Shown here piece by piece: positions 25,339 to 32,021 of a stretch of 51,062 nucleotides of DNA. The stretch is taken from positions 1-51,062 of the forward strand of contig JAJACI010000006.1 of the NCBI GenBank assembly GCA_022601595.1, read 5' to 3'. A model generated the notes under the pieces. It did no database searches and was not told the DNA's origin. It worked only from the letters and a program-made list of their open reading frames with translations. Position 1 is the stretch's first letter; each line of letters opens with the position of its first letter. The position numbers were made by a program, and so were the translations under genes. The stretch is from Chlamydiia bacterium (GTDB lineage: Bacteria > Chlamydiota > Chlamydiia > Chlamydiales > 2-12-FULL-49-11).

Positions 25339-26181
25339 ATGCGTGGAATTATTGCAACAGATATCGATAGAACTTTGACAAATAGGGACCATATTATCCC
25401 TGATGATGTGATTGATTATTTAGAAAAAAGCCATAAAGAGGGGTTTGAGATTGTCTTTTTGACGGGTAGGCCTTTTTCTTTTGCAAGCAAGGCGGTAGCT
25501 GCGTGTTCTTTCCCTTTTCATTTAGCGGTACAAAATGGCGCTGAAGTATTGAAGATGCCTGAAAAAGTATTTCGTAATCAAAAGTTTTTGACAAAAGATA
25601 TCGTTTTAAAAATAGGTAGCGTTTCAGAGTTTACAGATCGTGATTTTGTTATCTATTCAGGTGTTGAGCTGGGCGATTACTGTTATTATAATCCAAGTAA
25701 ATTTTCAGGAGTAGGCAAAGAGTATGTGGATAGGCTGAAAAAATATGGAGTAGCTCACTGGAAAAAGGTGGATTCATTTGAAAATATACAAAGAGAGTTT
25801 TTTCCGATGATGCGTCTTTTTGGAGGGAAAGAGGAAATGGAGGCGTTGAAGGAAAGGGTTTTAGAGGTCGCCGATGTGAACTGTGTGATTTTAAATGATG
25901 TTACAAGAGAAAATACTTGTGTATTGATGGTTACGGAAAAAGGGGTAGACAAGGGGCAAAGTCTAAGGCGATTGATCGATCATTATGATTGGACAGGTTG
26001 TGTAATTGGTTGTGGCGATGATTTAAATGATATTTCTTTGTTTGATGCGGTAGACATTTCGATAGGTATGGAAAATGGCCATCCAGATCTACTTAAAAAG
26101 GCGACTATTATTGCAAAGCCTTCATATAACATGGGAATCATTGAAGCGCTTGATGAGGCAAAGGGAATGATACATGTCTGA
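25339..26181 (+). CDS. HAD-superfamily phosphatase (Cof-type, subfamily IIB)
   Basis: 280 residues. Motif I DIDRTLT at residues 7-13 carries the nucleophile aspartate (with Arg where most Cof proteins have Gly), motif II is FLTGRP, and motif III/IV is GCGDDLNDISLFDAVDISIGMENG near the C-terminus; the cap between is of the C2 type. Substrates of this group are sugar phosphates or nucleotides, not predictable here. ATG 25339 is chosen because the catalytic motif begins six residues later; the frame open upstream runs antisense to the FliO-like gene. It overlaps the next gene by eight bases. Confidence 0.88.
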   Translation: MRGIIATDIDRTLTNRDHIIPDDVIDYLEKSHKEGFEIVFLTGRPFSFASKAVAACSFPFHLAVQNGAEVLKMPEKVFRNQKFLTKDIVLKIGSVSEFTDRDFVIYSGVELGDYCYYNPSKFSGVGKEYVDRLKKYGVAHWKKVDSFENIQREFFPMMRLFGGKEEMEALKERVLEVADVNCVILNDVTRENTCVLMVTEKGVDKGQSLRRLIDHYDWTGCVIGCGDDLNDISLFDAVDISIGMENGHPDLLKKATIIAKPSYNMGIIEALDEAKGMIHV

Positions 26182-27307
26182 TAATAAGATTCTAGAGAGT
26201 GCCCTTGCGTTTGCAGAGACACATAAAAGTATTTATACAGGTTTTATCCATTATAAGAATGAAAGAGAAGTGACAAGGGATGTGATACCTCTTGTGGAAA
26301 ATGTTTTGTATGGGATTGCTTTGGTTACCACTTTCTCAAAGGAGAGGGCAGAGAAGGGACTCGCTTTTTTAGAAAGGCTTTTTCATTTTTGTACTGAGGA
26401 TGGTTTTGTGTCCTATGTTCACGATTTTCCACAGGTATATAACGACCGTGCAAATGTTGATATTTGCTTGTGCTTATCTTATTTTCTTAAAAATTATGCA
26501 AAGGTAATACCGTCTTCTTCTCGGCTGAAAATAGAGAGTATGCGAGAAAAACTTGTTTCGATCCTTCAAAAGAGAGATAGAAAGAGGCCTCTTGCCAAAA
26601 TGGATGCCTTCTTGTTCAAAACGGCTCTTTTTGAAAGCAGTGATCTTTTAGTCGATTCGCTGCCTGAATATGAACGATTGGTATTATGCAAACTTCTTAT
26701 GGGCGAAAGAGTAACTCTTGCTTGGCATCCATCTCTAAATGTTTATACAGGACCGCTTGTAGAATCTTATTACAAAGGTCATCTTCCAGCAGAATCGCTA
26801 ATTTCCCAAATAGCTAAAGGGGGAAGCGTGCATAGGAGCGCCCTATTTGCAGCTCTTCTTCCCAAATCTGGATGGAGGGACCTTGTCACCTATGAAAGAG
26901 AAGAAAGAGATGATTTGTTTGTAAACCATAGAGGAGATGACCTGGCCGTTTATTTTGGAAAGCATTCTTTTGTAGCAAAAGGGGCTATAGACCTTGTGGT
27001 TTCAGGAGATCATATAGATATTACAATTGGTGAATTTGAGGAGATGGAGTTTTTCTTTACCGATTATAAGGAGAGTGAGGTTTTGGTGGATGGTCAAAAA
27101 GCTACCGCATTTTATCCTGAGGATACGCTCACCCTTATCACTGCAGAAAAAAGTATTACTGTAAGGTTTATCGCAAAAAATCATCCATTTATGGGGCATA
27201 TCATGAAAGGGAATAGAGGAAATCAGATTTTAGATCAGGCAAAGAATTTTGCCTTATATGATCATAAAATTTTGCTTAAGGAGACTCTGAATAATTGCAC
27301 TTTTTAG
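26174..27307 (+). CDS. Hypothetical protein co-transcribed with the HAD phosphatase
   Basis: 377 residues, no signal peptide; no family recognised. The first 200 residues look all-helical with short repeats of paired helices, and the C-terminal 150 look beta-rich (VDLVVSGDHIDITIGEFEE), a layout known from alpha/alpha-toroid carbohydrate enzymes such as heparinases, but no catalytic motif could be confirmed. It overlaps the phosphatase gene by eight bases. The last eight codons come from foldback copy A6: without it the frame would run CTT AAA AAA ACT CAC TTG TAA, ending LKKTHL instead of LKETLNNCTF. Confidence 0.6.
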   Translation: MSDNKILESALAFAETHKSIYTGFIHYKNEREVTRDVIPLVENVLYGIALVTTFSKERAEKGLAFLERLFHFCTEDGFVSYVHDFPQVYNDRANVDICLCLSYFLKNYAKVIPSSSRLKIESMREKLVSILQKRDRKRPLAKMDAFLFKTALFESSDLLVDSLPEYERLVLCKLLMGERVTLAWHPSLNVYTGPLVESYYKGHLPAESLISQIAKGGSVHRSALFAALLPKSGWRDLVTYEREERDDLFVNHRGDDLAVYFGKHSFVAKGAIDLVVSGDHIDITIGEFEEMEFFFTDYKESEVLVDGQKATAFYPEDTLTLITAEKSITVRFIAKNHPFMGHIMKGNRGNQILDQAKNFALYDHKILLKETLNNCTF

Positions 27308-27439
27308 AATTTCTTCAGATTTTGTGAAATAAATCCGATTTTGGAGTAAGCGGCATCCCTACAGGGATGGGGCGCCATGAAAAATAGGATTTATAAGAAA
27401 TCTGGGAGATTATAAAACTGCTCGTTATTCAGAGTCTCC
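27280..27439 (+). repeat. Family A foldback element, complete copy A6
   Basis: 160 bp between TTAA at 27276-27279 and 27440-27443. Left end GGAGACTCTGAATAA, core CATCCC-TACA-GGGATG, right end TTATTCAGAGTCTCC. It lies inside the 3' end of the upstream gene and supplies its TAG stop. Confidence 0.92.
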
Positions 27440-27559
27440 TTAAAAAAACTCACTTGTAAGTGAAAGTATTTTTTTTACTTGTATAATATATATTTTATTG
27501 TTTTTTTTATGAAAGTTATGTAAGCTTGTTGCAAGTTAATCGTAAGGAGAGGATTGTAA

Positions 27560-27907
27560 ATGTCAGGAGAAATTAGTTCGGCAGGTACCACACCGCCAGA
27601 AAGGACAAATAATGCAGGAGATGGAGGTTTAGGTACCCCTTCAACAAAAAAAATGGTAGCTTGTGGGGTTATTGTATCTATAACACTTTTAGCCGCTTAC
27701 TGGATCAGTAATGTTGCCGCCAGCATTACAAGTTACGTATCGTTTTCAGCGATTTGTATAGCAGGTTTTGCATTGTGTGTCCACATTGGAACTAATGAGA
27801 CAGAATTAGAGAGTCTGCAAAGTTTGATTGTAGATAATTGCAATAAGATTGTGAATTGGATTGCATCGTCTTCATTGTTTAATAGGTTTACAGGAGATAC
27901 CGATTAG
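27560..27907 (+). CDS. Inc-like bilobed membrane protein
   Basis: 115 residues. A polar Gly/Thr/Pro-rich N-terminus (1-30) is followed by two hydrophobic helices (about 32-50 and 56-75) joined by a very short loop, then a polar C-terminus. A closely spaced helix pair of this kind is the hallmark of chlamydial Inc proteins, type III-secreted into the inclusion membrane. AAGGAGAGGATTGTAA precedes the ATG. Its stop TAG is immediately followed by family B sequence. The Inc assignment rests on topology only; an ordinary two-helix inner-membrane protein is the alternative. Confidence 0.55.
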   Translation: MSGEISSAGTTPPERTNNAGDGGLGTPSTKKMVACGVIVSITLLAAYWISNVAASITSYVSFSAICIAGFALCVHIGTNETELESLQSLIVDNCNKIVNWIASSSLFNRFTGDTD

Positions 27908-27935
27908 TACAGAATAAGGAACGGTAGTGACTATA
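27907..27935 (+). repeat. Family B element remnant (single end)
   Basis: The sequence GGAACGGTAGTGACTATA and the preceding GTACAGAATAA match the right end of the family B element ending at 45305. It starts at the last base of the Inc-like gene. Confidence 0.6.
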
Positions 27936-27997
27936 AATCCTTTATATATACATAACAGGAGTAAATAAATAATAGTTAGGGCGCGCCCTAATTTTAA

Positions 27998-28157
27998 GGA
28001 GACTCTGACAAACTACACTTTTTAAAATTTCTTCAGATTTTTGAAAGGTATTCTATTTTGGAGAAAGCGGCATCCCTTTCGGGATGGGGCGTCTCGAAAA
28101 ATAGAATGGATAAGAAATCTGGAAAATTATAAAACTGTCCGTTTATCAGAGTCTTCT
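27998..28157 (+). repeat. Family A foldback element, complete copy A7
   Basis: 160 bp between TTAA at 27994-27997 and 28158-28161. Core CATCCC-TTTC-GGGATG. The right TTAA runs into AAGGAGAAAAAT, the ribosome-binding site of the next gene, which therefore lies outside the element. Confidence 0.92.
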
Positions 28158-28171
28158 TTAAGGAGAAAAAT

Positions 28172-28570
28172 ATGAGAATTTTACATGAAAACCCAATAAA
28201 AAGCTCGATGGCAATAGCAGGTCTTGTAGGGGCGGCTAATATATTTGCTATTTCAAAAGGGGTACTATCTAAAAATGACAGGATTGTGGTTGCTGTTGCA
28301 TCTCTTGTTTTTGTAGGTATTGCCGTTGGATTTGTACAGCGAAAAATCACAGATATAAAAAAAGCCTTAGGAGCTACGGCAGTGATTGTATTTGTAGCAG
28401 GGGTAATTTGTAGATCTGGATATGCTAAAAAGAGCAGTGTATTAACGGGTGTAAATAAGGTTTTAACTGCAATTTTTCAGAGGAAGGAAGCAGTGCAAAA
28501 AGCAGTACTAGCAGCTGAAAATGGACAGCAAGTAGTAAATCTTGCATTACAATCGTTAAGGAGACTCTGA
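28172..28570 (+). CDS. Inc-like membrane protein truncated by a foldback insertion
   Basis: 132 residues as it stands. Hydrophobic segments at about 11-28, 38-54 and 66-80 are followed by a polar helical tail; the topology suits an Inc or other small membrane protein. AAGGAGA precedes the ATG. It is bracketed by inverted complete copies A7 and A8. A8 lies in codon 129: the present end ...QSLRRL comes partly from the element. Joining sequence across one TTAA restores ...QSLSTATEITDLVDYVPIELDA, 148 residues in frame, so the original gene was 16 residues longer. Whether the shorter form still works is unknown. Confidence 0.65.
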   Translation: MRILHENPIKSSMAIAGLVGAANIFAISKGVLSKNDRIVVAVASLVFVGIAVGFVQRKITDIKKALGATAVIVFVAGVICRSGYAKKSSVLTGVNKVLTAIFQRKEAVQKAVLAAENGQQVVNLALQSLRRL

Positions 28571-28718
28571 TAAACGGACAGTTTTATAATTTTCCAGATT
28601 TCTTATAAATCCCATTTTTCGTTACGCCCCATCCCTATAGGGATGCCGCTTTCTCCAAAATAGAATACCTTTCAAAAATCTGAAGAAATTCTAAAAAGTG
28701 TAGTTTATCAGAGTCTCC
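28560..28718 (-). repeat. Family A foldback element, complete copy A8 (gene-interrupting)
   Basis: 159 bp between TTAA at 28556-28559 and 28719-28722, reverse orientation, core CATCCC-TATA-GGGATG. Removing the element with one TTAA rejoins an open reading frame, showing insertion with duplication of TTAA. Confidence 0.95.
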
Positions 28719-28722
28719 TTAA

Positions 28723-28781
28723 GTACAGCTACTGAAATAACGGATTTGGTGGATTATGTTCCTATCGAATTAGATGCATAG
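28723..28781 (+). pseudogene. Displaced 3' end of the interrupted gene
   Basis: With the A at 28722 as first base, this segment reads in one frame STATEITDLVDYVPIELDA and then TAG (28779-28781). It is the natural continuation of the gene at 28172, separated from it by element A8. Confidence 0.75.
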
Positions 28782-28830
28782 TCATTGATTTTTTTTTAAA
28801 TTCCCTGTTTCATGACTCTAAAATAGAGGT

Positions 28831-28860
28831 AAAAAATAAGTCTTCTCGGGGCTTATTTTT
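28831..28860. terminator. Bidirectional hairpin terminator
   Basis: AAAAAATAAGTC-ttctcg-GGGCTTATTTTT forms a stem flanked by A- and T-runs, so it can act in either direction. It sits directly after the fabI stop codon. Confidence 0.7.
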
Positions 28861-29793
28861 TTATGCAAGAGGCGTAGGGTGTAAAAGGCTTTCGGAGGAA
28901 GCTGGTAGAGAATCTGCCTGCTCTTCTTCAGGAGAAGGTCCCATCGCGTGAAGGCCGTTATCTACATAGATTGTGGAGGCGGTGATAGCCGATGCATCAT
29001 CGCTCAAGAGGAAGCGTGCGGTCTTTCCCACTTGGCATGCGGTAAGCTTATTTTGCATGGGAGATTTGTCTTGAGCAAAGGCGGTCATTTTTTCGATAAA
29101 GCCAATAGCTTTAGCAGCACGGCTTTCGATAGGTCCTGCGGAGATAGCATTTACTCGCAATCCATATTTACGCCCTGCTTCAAAGGCAAGGGTTTTAGTA
29201 TCGCTTTCAAGGGCGGCTTTTGCAGAGCTCATCCCCCCGCCATAGCCGGGAACAATTTGTTGTGCGGCAACATAAGAGAGGTTAAGGATGCTTCCGCCTT
29301 TATTCATATGAGGGGAGAAGTGCCTTACCATAGAAACAAAAGAGTAGGAGGAGGCACTTACTGCATCAAGATAGCCTTGTCTGCTAGTTTCTAAAAGCGG
29401 CTTTTTCACTTCAGGCGCATTGGCAAAAGAGTGAACCAGAAAATCAATTTTACCAAAATCTTTTTCCACAAGATTCGCCACATCAGAAATAGTAAAGGAA
29501 GCGACATCTTTATACCGTTTATTTTCCAAGATAGATGCCGGAACATCTTCCATAGAATCAAAAGAGCCGTCCATAGGATAAATAGCGGCAATAGATAAAT
29601 GGGATCCATCTTTAAGCTGGGTATCCAGTTTACCATTTGCAAGAGCCCCTTTAAAGATCTTTACCACAGGCACCCATGTCCCTATAATAATTTCACAACC
29701 GGCCTCAGCAAGAGCCTTAGCAATAGCCCATCCAAAACCTTTATCATCAGCAACACCAGCTATAAAAGCCTTTTTTCCAATTAAATTTTTCAT
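28861..29793 (-). CDS. fabI: Enoyl-[acyl-carrier-protein] reductase (NADH)
   Basis: Cytosolic last step of each fatty-acid elongation cycle, reducing trans-2-enoyl-ACP. A short-chain dehydrogenase fold with the nucleotide motif [20 protein letters not shown] at the start, the HSFANAP segment, and catalytic Tyr and Lys in YGGGMSSAK. Inserted segments between strands 2 and 4 ([13 protein letters not shown] and following) and the 310-residue length are those of the plant/chlamydia-type enzyme. A tail of about 20 residues ([18 protein letters not shown]) extends beyond the usual end. Transcribed alone, with a terminator at its stop. Confidence 0.95.
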   Translation of the reverse strand: MKNLIGKKAFIAGVADDKGFGWAIAKALAEAGCEIIIGTWVPVVKIFKGALANGKLDTQLKDGSHLSIAAIYPMDGSFDSMEDVPASILENKRYKDVASFTISDVANLVEKDFGKIDFLVHSFANAPEVKKPLLETSRQGYLDAVSASSYSFVSMVRHFSPHMNKGGSILNLSYVAAQQIVPGYGGGMSSAKAALESDTKTLAFEAGRKYGLRVNAISAGPIESRAAKAIGFIEKMTAFAQDKSPMQNKLTACQVGKTARFLLSDDASAITASTIYVDNGLHAMGPSPEEEQADSLPASSESLLHPTPLA

Positions 29794-29869
29794 AAAAGTA
29801 TTGTAATCGATTGTTTCTCATTAAAACAAGAAAAAAATTTAGAAGCACTTTACAGTCAGGGCGGGCTCC

Positions 29870-29888
29870 TTATGGAGACTCTGATAAA
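29870..29888 (+). repeat. Family A remnant end before A9
   Basis: TTATGGAGACTCTGATAAA is a lone left terminal repeat joined directly to the left end of copy A9, indicating insertion of one element beside or into another. Confidence 0.65.
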
Positions 29889-30048
29889 GGAGACTCTGAA
29901 TAACTGCTGGTTTCAATAATTTGTTCAGATTGCTCGAATACATTAGATTTTGGAGTAAGCTGCATCCCTGTCGGGATGGAGCGCCACGAAAAATCTCATT
30001 TATAAGTAAGCTGGACGAATTATTCAGCATGAGTTATTCAGAGTTTCC
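29889..30048 (+). repeat. Family A foldback element, divergent complete copy A9
   Basis: 160 bp, left end GGAGACTCTGAATAACTG, right end GAGTTATTCAGAGTTTCC, core CATCCC-TGTC-GGGATG. Both arms have diverged from the other copies but still match each other (AGATTTT with AAAAATCT), so it is a subfamily rather than a decayed copy. With A10 it fills most of the roughly 460 bases between fabI and holA, where no gene is seen. Confidence 0.85.
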
Positions 30049-30050
30049 TA

Positions 30051-30197
30051 AACTGTACTTTTTAGAATCTTTTCAGATTTTTTGAAAGGTATTCTATTTT
30101 GGAGTAAGCTGCATCCCTGTCGGGATGGGGCGCCGCGAAAAATAGAATGGATAAGAAATCTGGAAGATTATAAAACTGCTCGTTTTTCAGAGTCTCC
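30051..30197 (+). repeat. Family A foldback element, copy A10 (left end missing)
   Basis: 147 bp in tandem with A9. The outer 12 bases of the left end are absent; left arm, core CATCCC-TGTC-GGGATG, right arm and right end TTTTTCAGAGTCTCC are intact. It ends two bases before a possible ATG of holA at 30200. Confidence 0.88.
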
Positions 30198-30256
30198 TTA
30201 TGTCGATGTTCTTATGCCTCCAATTTAAGGTGACAGAAGAGATCTCTTTTGCTAGA

Positions 30257-31198
30257 ATGGAGTTTATGCAAGCAAGAAATGAAAAAGACTTTTTTAGCGG
30301 CAAGCGCTTTTCTAAGAATTTGATTCTTTCGGAGGAGAAAGACTATCCTCACCTGATGGGCGTTATCAAAAAGCAAGTGAAGGGAGAGGTTTTTTCTTAT
30401 GGAGAGGATCATCTTTTTACTGACGTGATCAATGAGATCATGCAGCCATCTTTATTTGGAGGCAGCAAGGTTTTTATCATTACCCATTGCGACAGCTATA
30501 GTGATGATCAGTGGGAGATGCTTTTTAAAGAGAAAGAAGGAGCTTTGTTTTTTTTAAAAAAGACAGCTAAAAAGTCTCTTCAAGATCGATTTAAAAAGGG
30601 GGGAGCTATCCTGAACCTTTTAGAAGAGAAGCCTTGGGATAGAAAAAACCGCCTTATCGCAGAAGCTATTTATACCCTTGCTCAAGATGGGATAGTAATC
30701 TCTCAGCCGGTAGCCGCCCTTTTTGTCGAGCGCGTCTATACAGATCTGCATCTTTTCCACAGCGAGCTTACCAAGCTTAGGTGTTATGGAATAGGAAAAA
30801 GCAAGCTTGACGCGGTAGATGTAGACGCTCTTGTAAAACCTCTTGCGGAAGAAAATGCCTTTAAAGCTTCTGAAGAGATCTTGTGGAAAGGGAAAATGCT
30901 AAAGAATTTTTCTGTAGATAGCGTTTCGATGCTCTTGCAGACATTAGGTGCTTTTCGCTTCCAGGCATATCTAGGCCTTAAGATGACAGCTCGTGAACCT
31001 TCAAAAGTTCCTTTATGGCAGGAGAAAAAGCATAAGCAAAGAGCTGTAACGCTAGGAAGCTCTTTTTTTAAAAAAACACTATCAATATTATTTAAAGCCG
31101 AAGAGCGCGCCAAACAGTCAAAGCTCTCTCCATCTGCTCTTTTTGACCTGCTATCCCTAGAAATCATCGCCCTTTCAAAAAATCTGAAGAAAATATAA
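30257..31198 (+). CDS. holA: DNA polymerase III delta subunit-like protein
   Basis: Clamp-loader delta subunit, which opens the sliding clamp. About 313 residues, near the family length. The pattern of HolA is recognisable though weak: FGGSKVFIITHCDS near residue 75 (compare LF-SRQ-LLLLLP), an all-helical middle domain, and a C-terminal collar domain around LQTLGAFRFQAYLGLKM. Gene order with the RsmI-type methylase next to it is the same as CT047-CT048 in C. trachomatis (from memory). The start is uncertain: ATG at 30200 abuts the foldback element and has no ribosome-binding site, 30257 and 30266 fit the fold better. The last codons and stop lie in an element arm. Confidence 0.7.
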   Translation: MEFMQARNEKDFFSGKRFSKNLILSEEKDYPHLMGVIKKQVKGEVFSYGEDHLFTDVINEIMQPSLFGGSKVFIITHCDSYSDDQWEMLFKEKEGALFFLKKTAKKSLQDRFKKGGAILNLLEEKPWDRKNRLIAEAIYTLAQDGIVISQPVAALFVERVYTDLHLFHSELTKLRCYGIGKSKLDAVDVDALVKPLAEENAFKASEEILWKGKMLKNFSVDSVSMLLQTLGAFRFQAYLGLKMTAREPSKVPLWQEKKHKQRAVTLGSSFFKKTLSILFKAEERAKQSKLSPSALFDLLSLEIIALSKNLKKI

Positions 31199-31222
31199 AA
31201 CTGCTTGTTTTTCAGGGTCTTC
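31173..31222 (-). repeat. Family A single-arm remnant
   Basis: TTTCAAAAAATCTGAAGAAA followed by an end-like TTTTTCAGGGTCTTC. It overlaps the 3' end of holA, encodes its last residues (NLKKI) and provides its TAA stop. Confidence 0.65.
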
Positions 31223-31240
31223 TTATGCTAATCTTTTTGC

Positions 31241-31912
31241 ATGACACTATACCTATTACCTAATTTGCTATCTGATGATGGCAACCTTTCTTTATCCATT
31301 CCCCCTGGCGTGGAGGAAATCCTTTATTCTCTTGACGGTTTTTTTGTGGAGACGCCCAAAGAGGCAAGGAAATTTTTGAAACATTTTGATTTTGATAGAC
31401 TTCGTGATAAGCCTATGGAGATTGTGGATAGAAGAACCGATGATTATACGCATTTGGTAAAGCTTTTGAAAAAAGGTGGCAATTGGGGACTTTTATCTGA
31501 TTGCGGTCTTGCTTGTATTGCAGATCCAGGTGCTCGCCTTGTGTATATGGCAAGAGAAGCAGGGGTGAAGGTGGAAGCTATTGCCGGCCCTTCAAGCATT
31601 TTTCTAGCATTGATGCTTTCTGGTTTATACTCACAAAAGTTCACTTTTTATGGCTACATGCCAAGAAGGATGGATAATCAGATGAGACGTGATAAAGACC
31701 TTCAGGTCTATATACAGACGCCATATAAAACAGAATACACCGTACAAAATCTTATGGAAGTGCTTGACCCTCGAGATATGCTCTGCGTCGCTTTAGACAT
31801 TGGTGCCCCCTCCCAAGAGGTGATCACCGATTCTGTAAAAAACTGGAAAGCGAGGAAATGGCCTGAGCTGAGAAAGCGTCCTGCCGTTTTTCTCATCCAA
31901 TGTAGACAGTAG
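31241..31912 (+). CDS. SAM-dependent methyltransferase, RsmI/tetrapyrrole-methylase family
   Basis: 223 residues. The fold of the tetrapyrrole methylase family is indicated by YLLPNLL at the start (compare LYVV-TPIGN), GLLSDCGLACIADPGARLV (compare the RsmI LVSDAGTP-ISDPG block), VEAIAGPSSIFLALMLSGL and FTFYGYMPR. RsmI methylates C1402 of 16S rRNA; this protein is shorter by about 50 residues at the C-terminus and has a divergent N-terminal motif, as does the chlamydial CT048 group, so its exact substrate is not assured. It follows holA by about 40 bases that hold a foldback remnant. Confidence 0.85.
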   Translation: MTLYLLPNLLSDDGNLSLSIPPGVEEILYSLDGFFVETPKEARKFLKHFDFDRLRDKPMEIVDRRTDDYTHLVKLLKKGGNWGLLSDCGLACIADPGARLVYMAREAGVKVEAIAGPSSIFLALMLSGLYSQKFTFYGYMPRRMDNQMRRDKDLQVYIQTPYKTEYTVQNLMEVLDPRDMLCVALDIGAPSQEVITDSVKNWKARKWPELRKRPAVFLIQCRQ

Positions 31913-32021
31913 TGTATCAGCCTATAGCCTGATTGATTCCCTTGGCATCCATAAAAGTTATATTATGGTTGATAATTAAATCATAATTTTTCCTTATATA
32001 GATTATATATTAAGGGTGATT

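Noticed and set aside
28158..28171. The ribosome-binding site of the gene at 28172 as part of the foldback element.
   Set aside because: AAGGAGA follows the right TTAA, outside the element; the empty site would have had the same site, so it is native.
28948..29394. Open frame of 148 codons on the plus strand.
   Set aside because: It is antisense to fabI, whose product is unambiguous, and has no ribosome-binding site or family.
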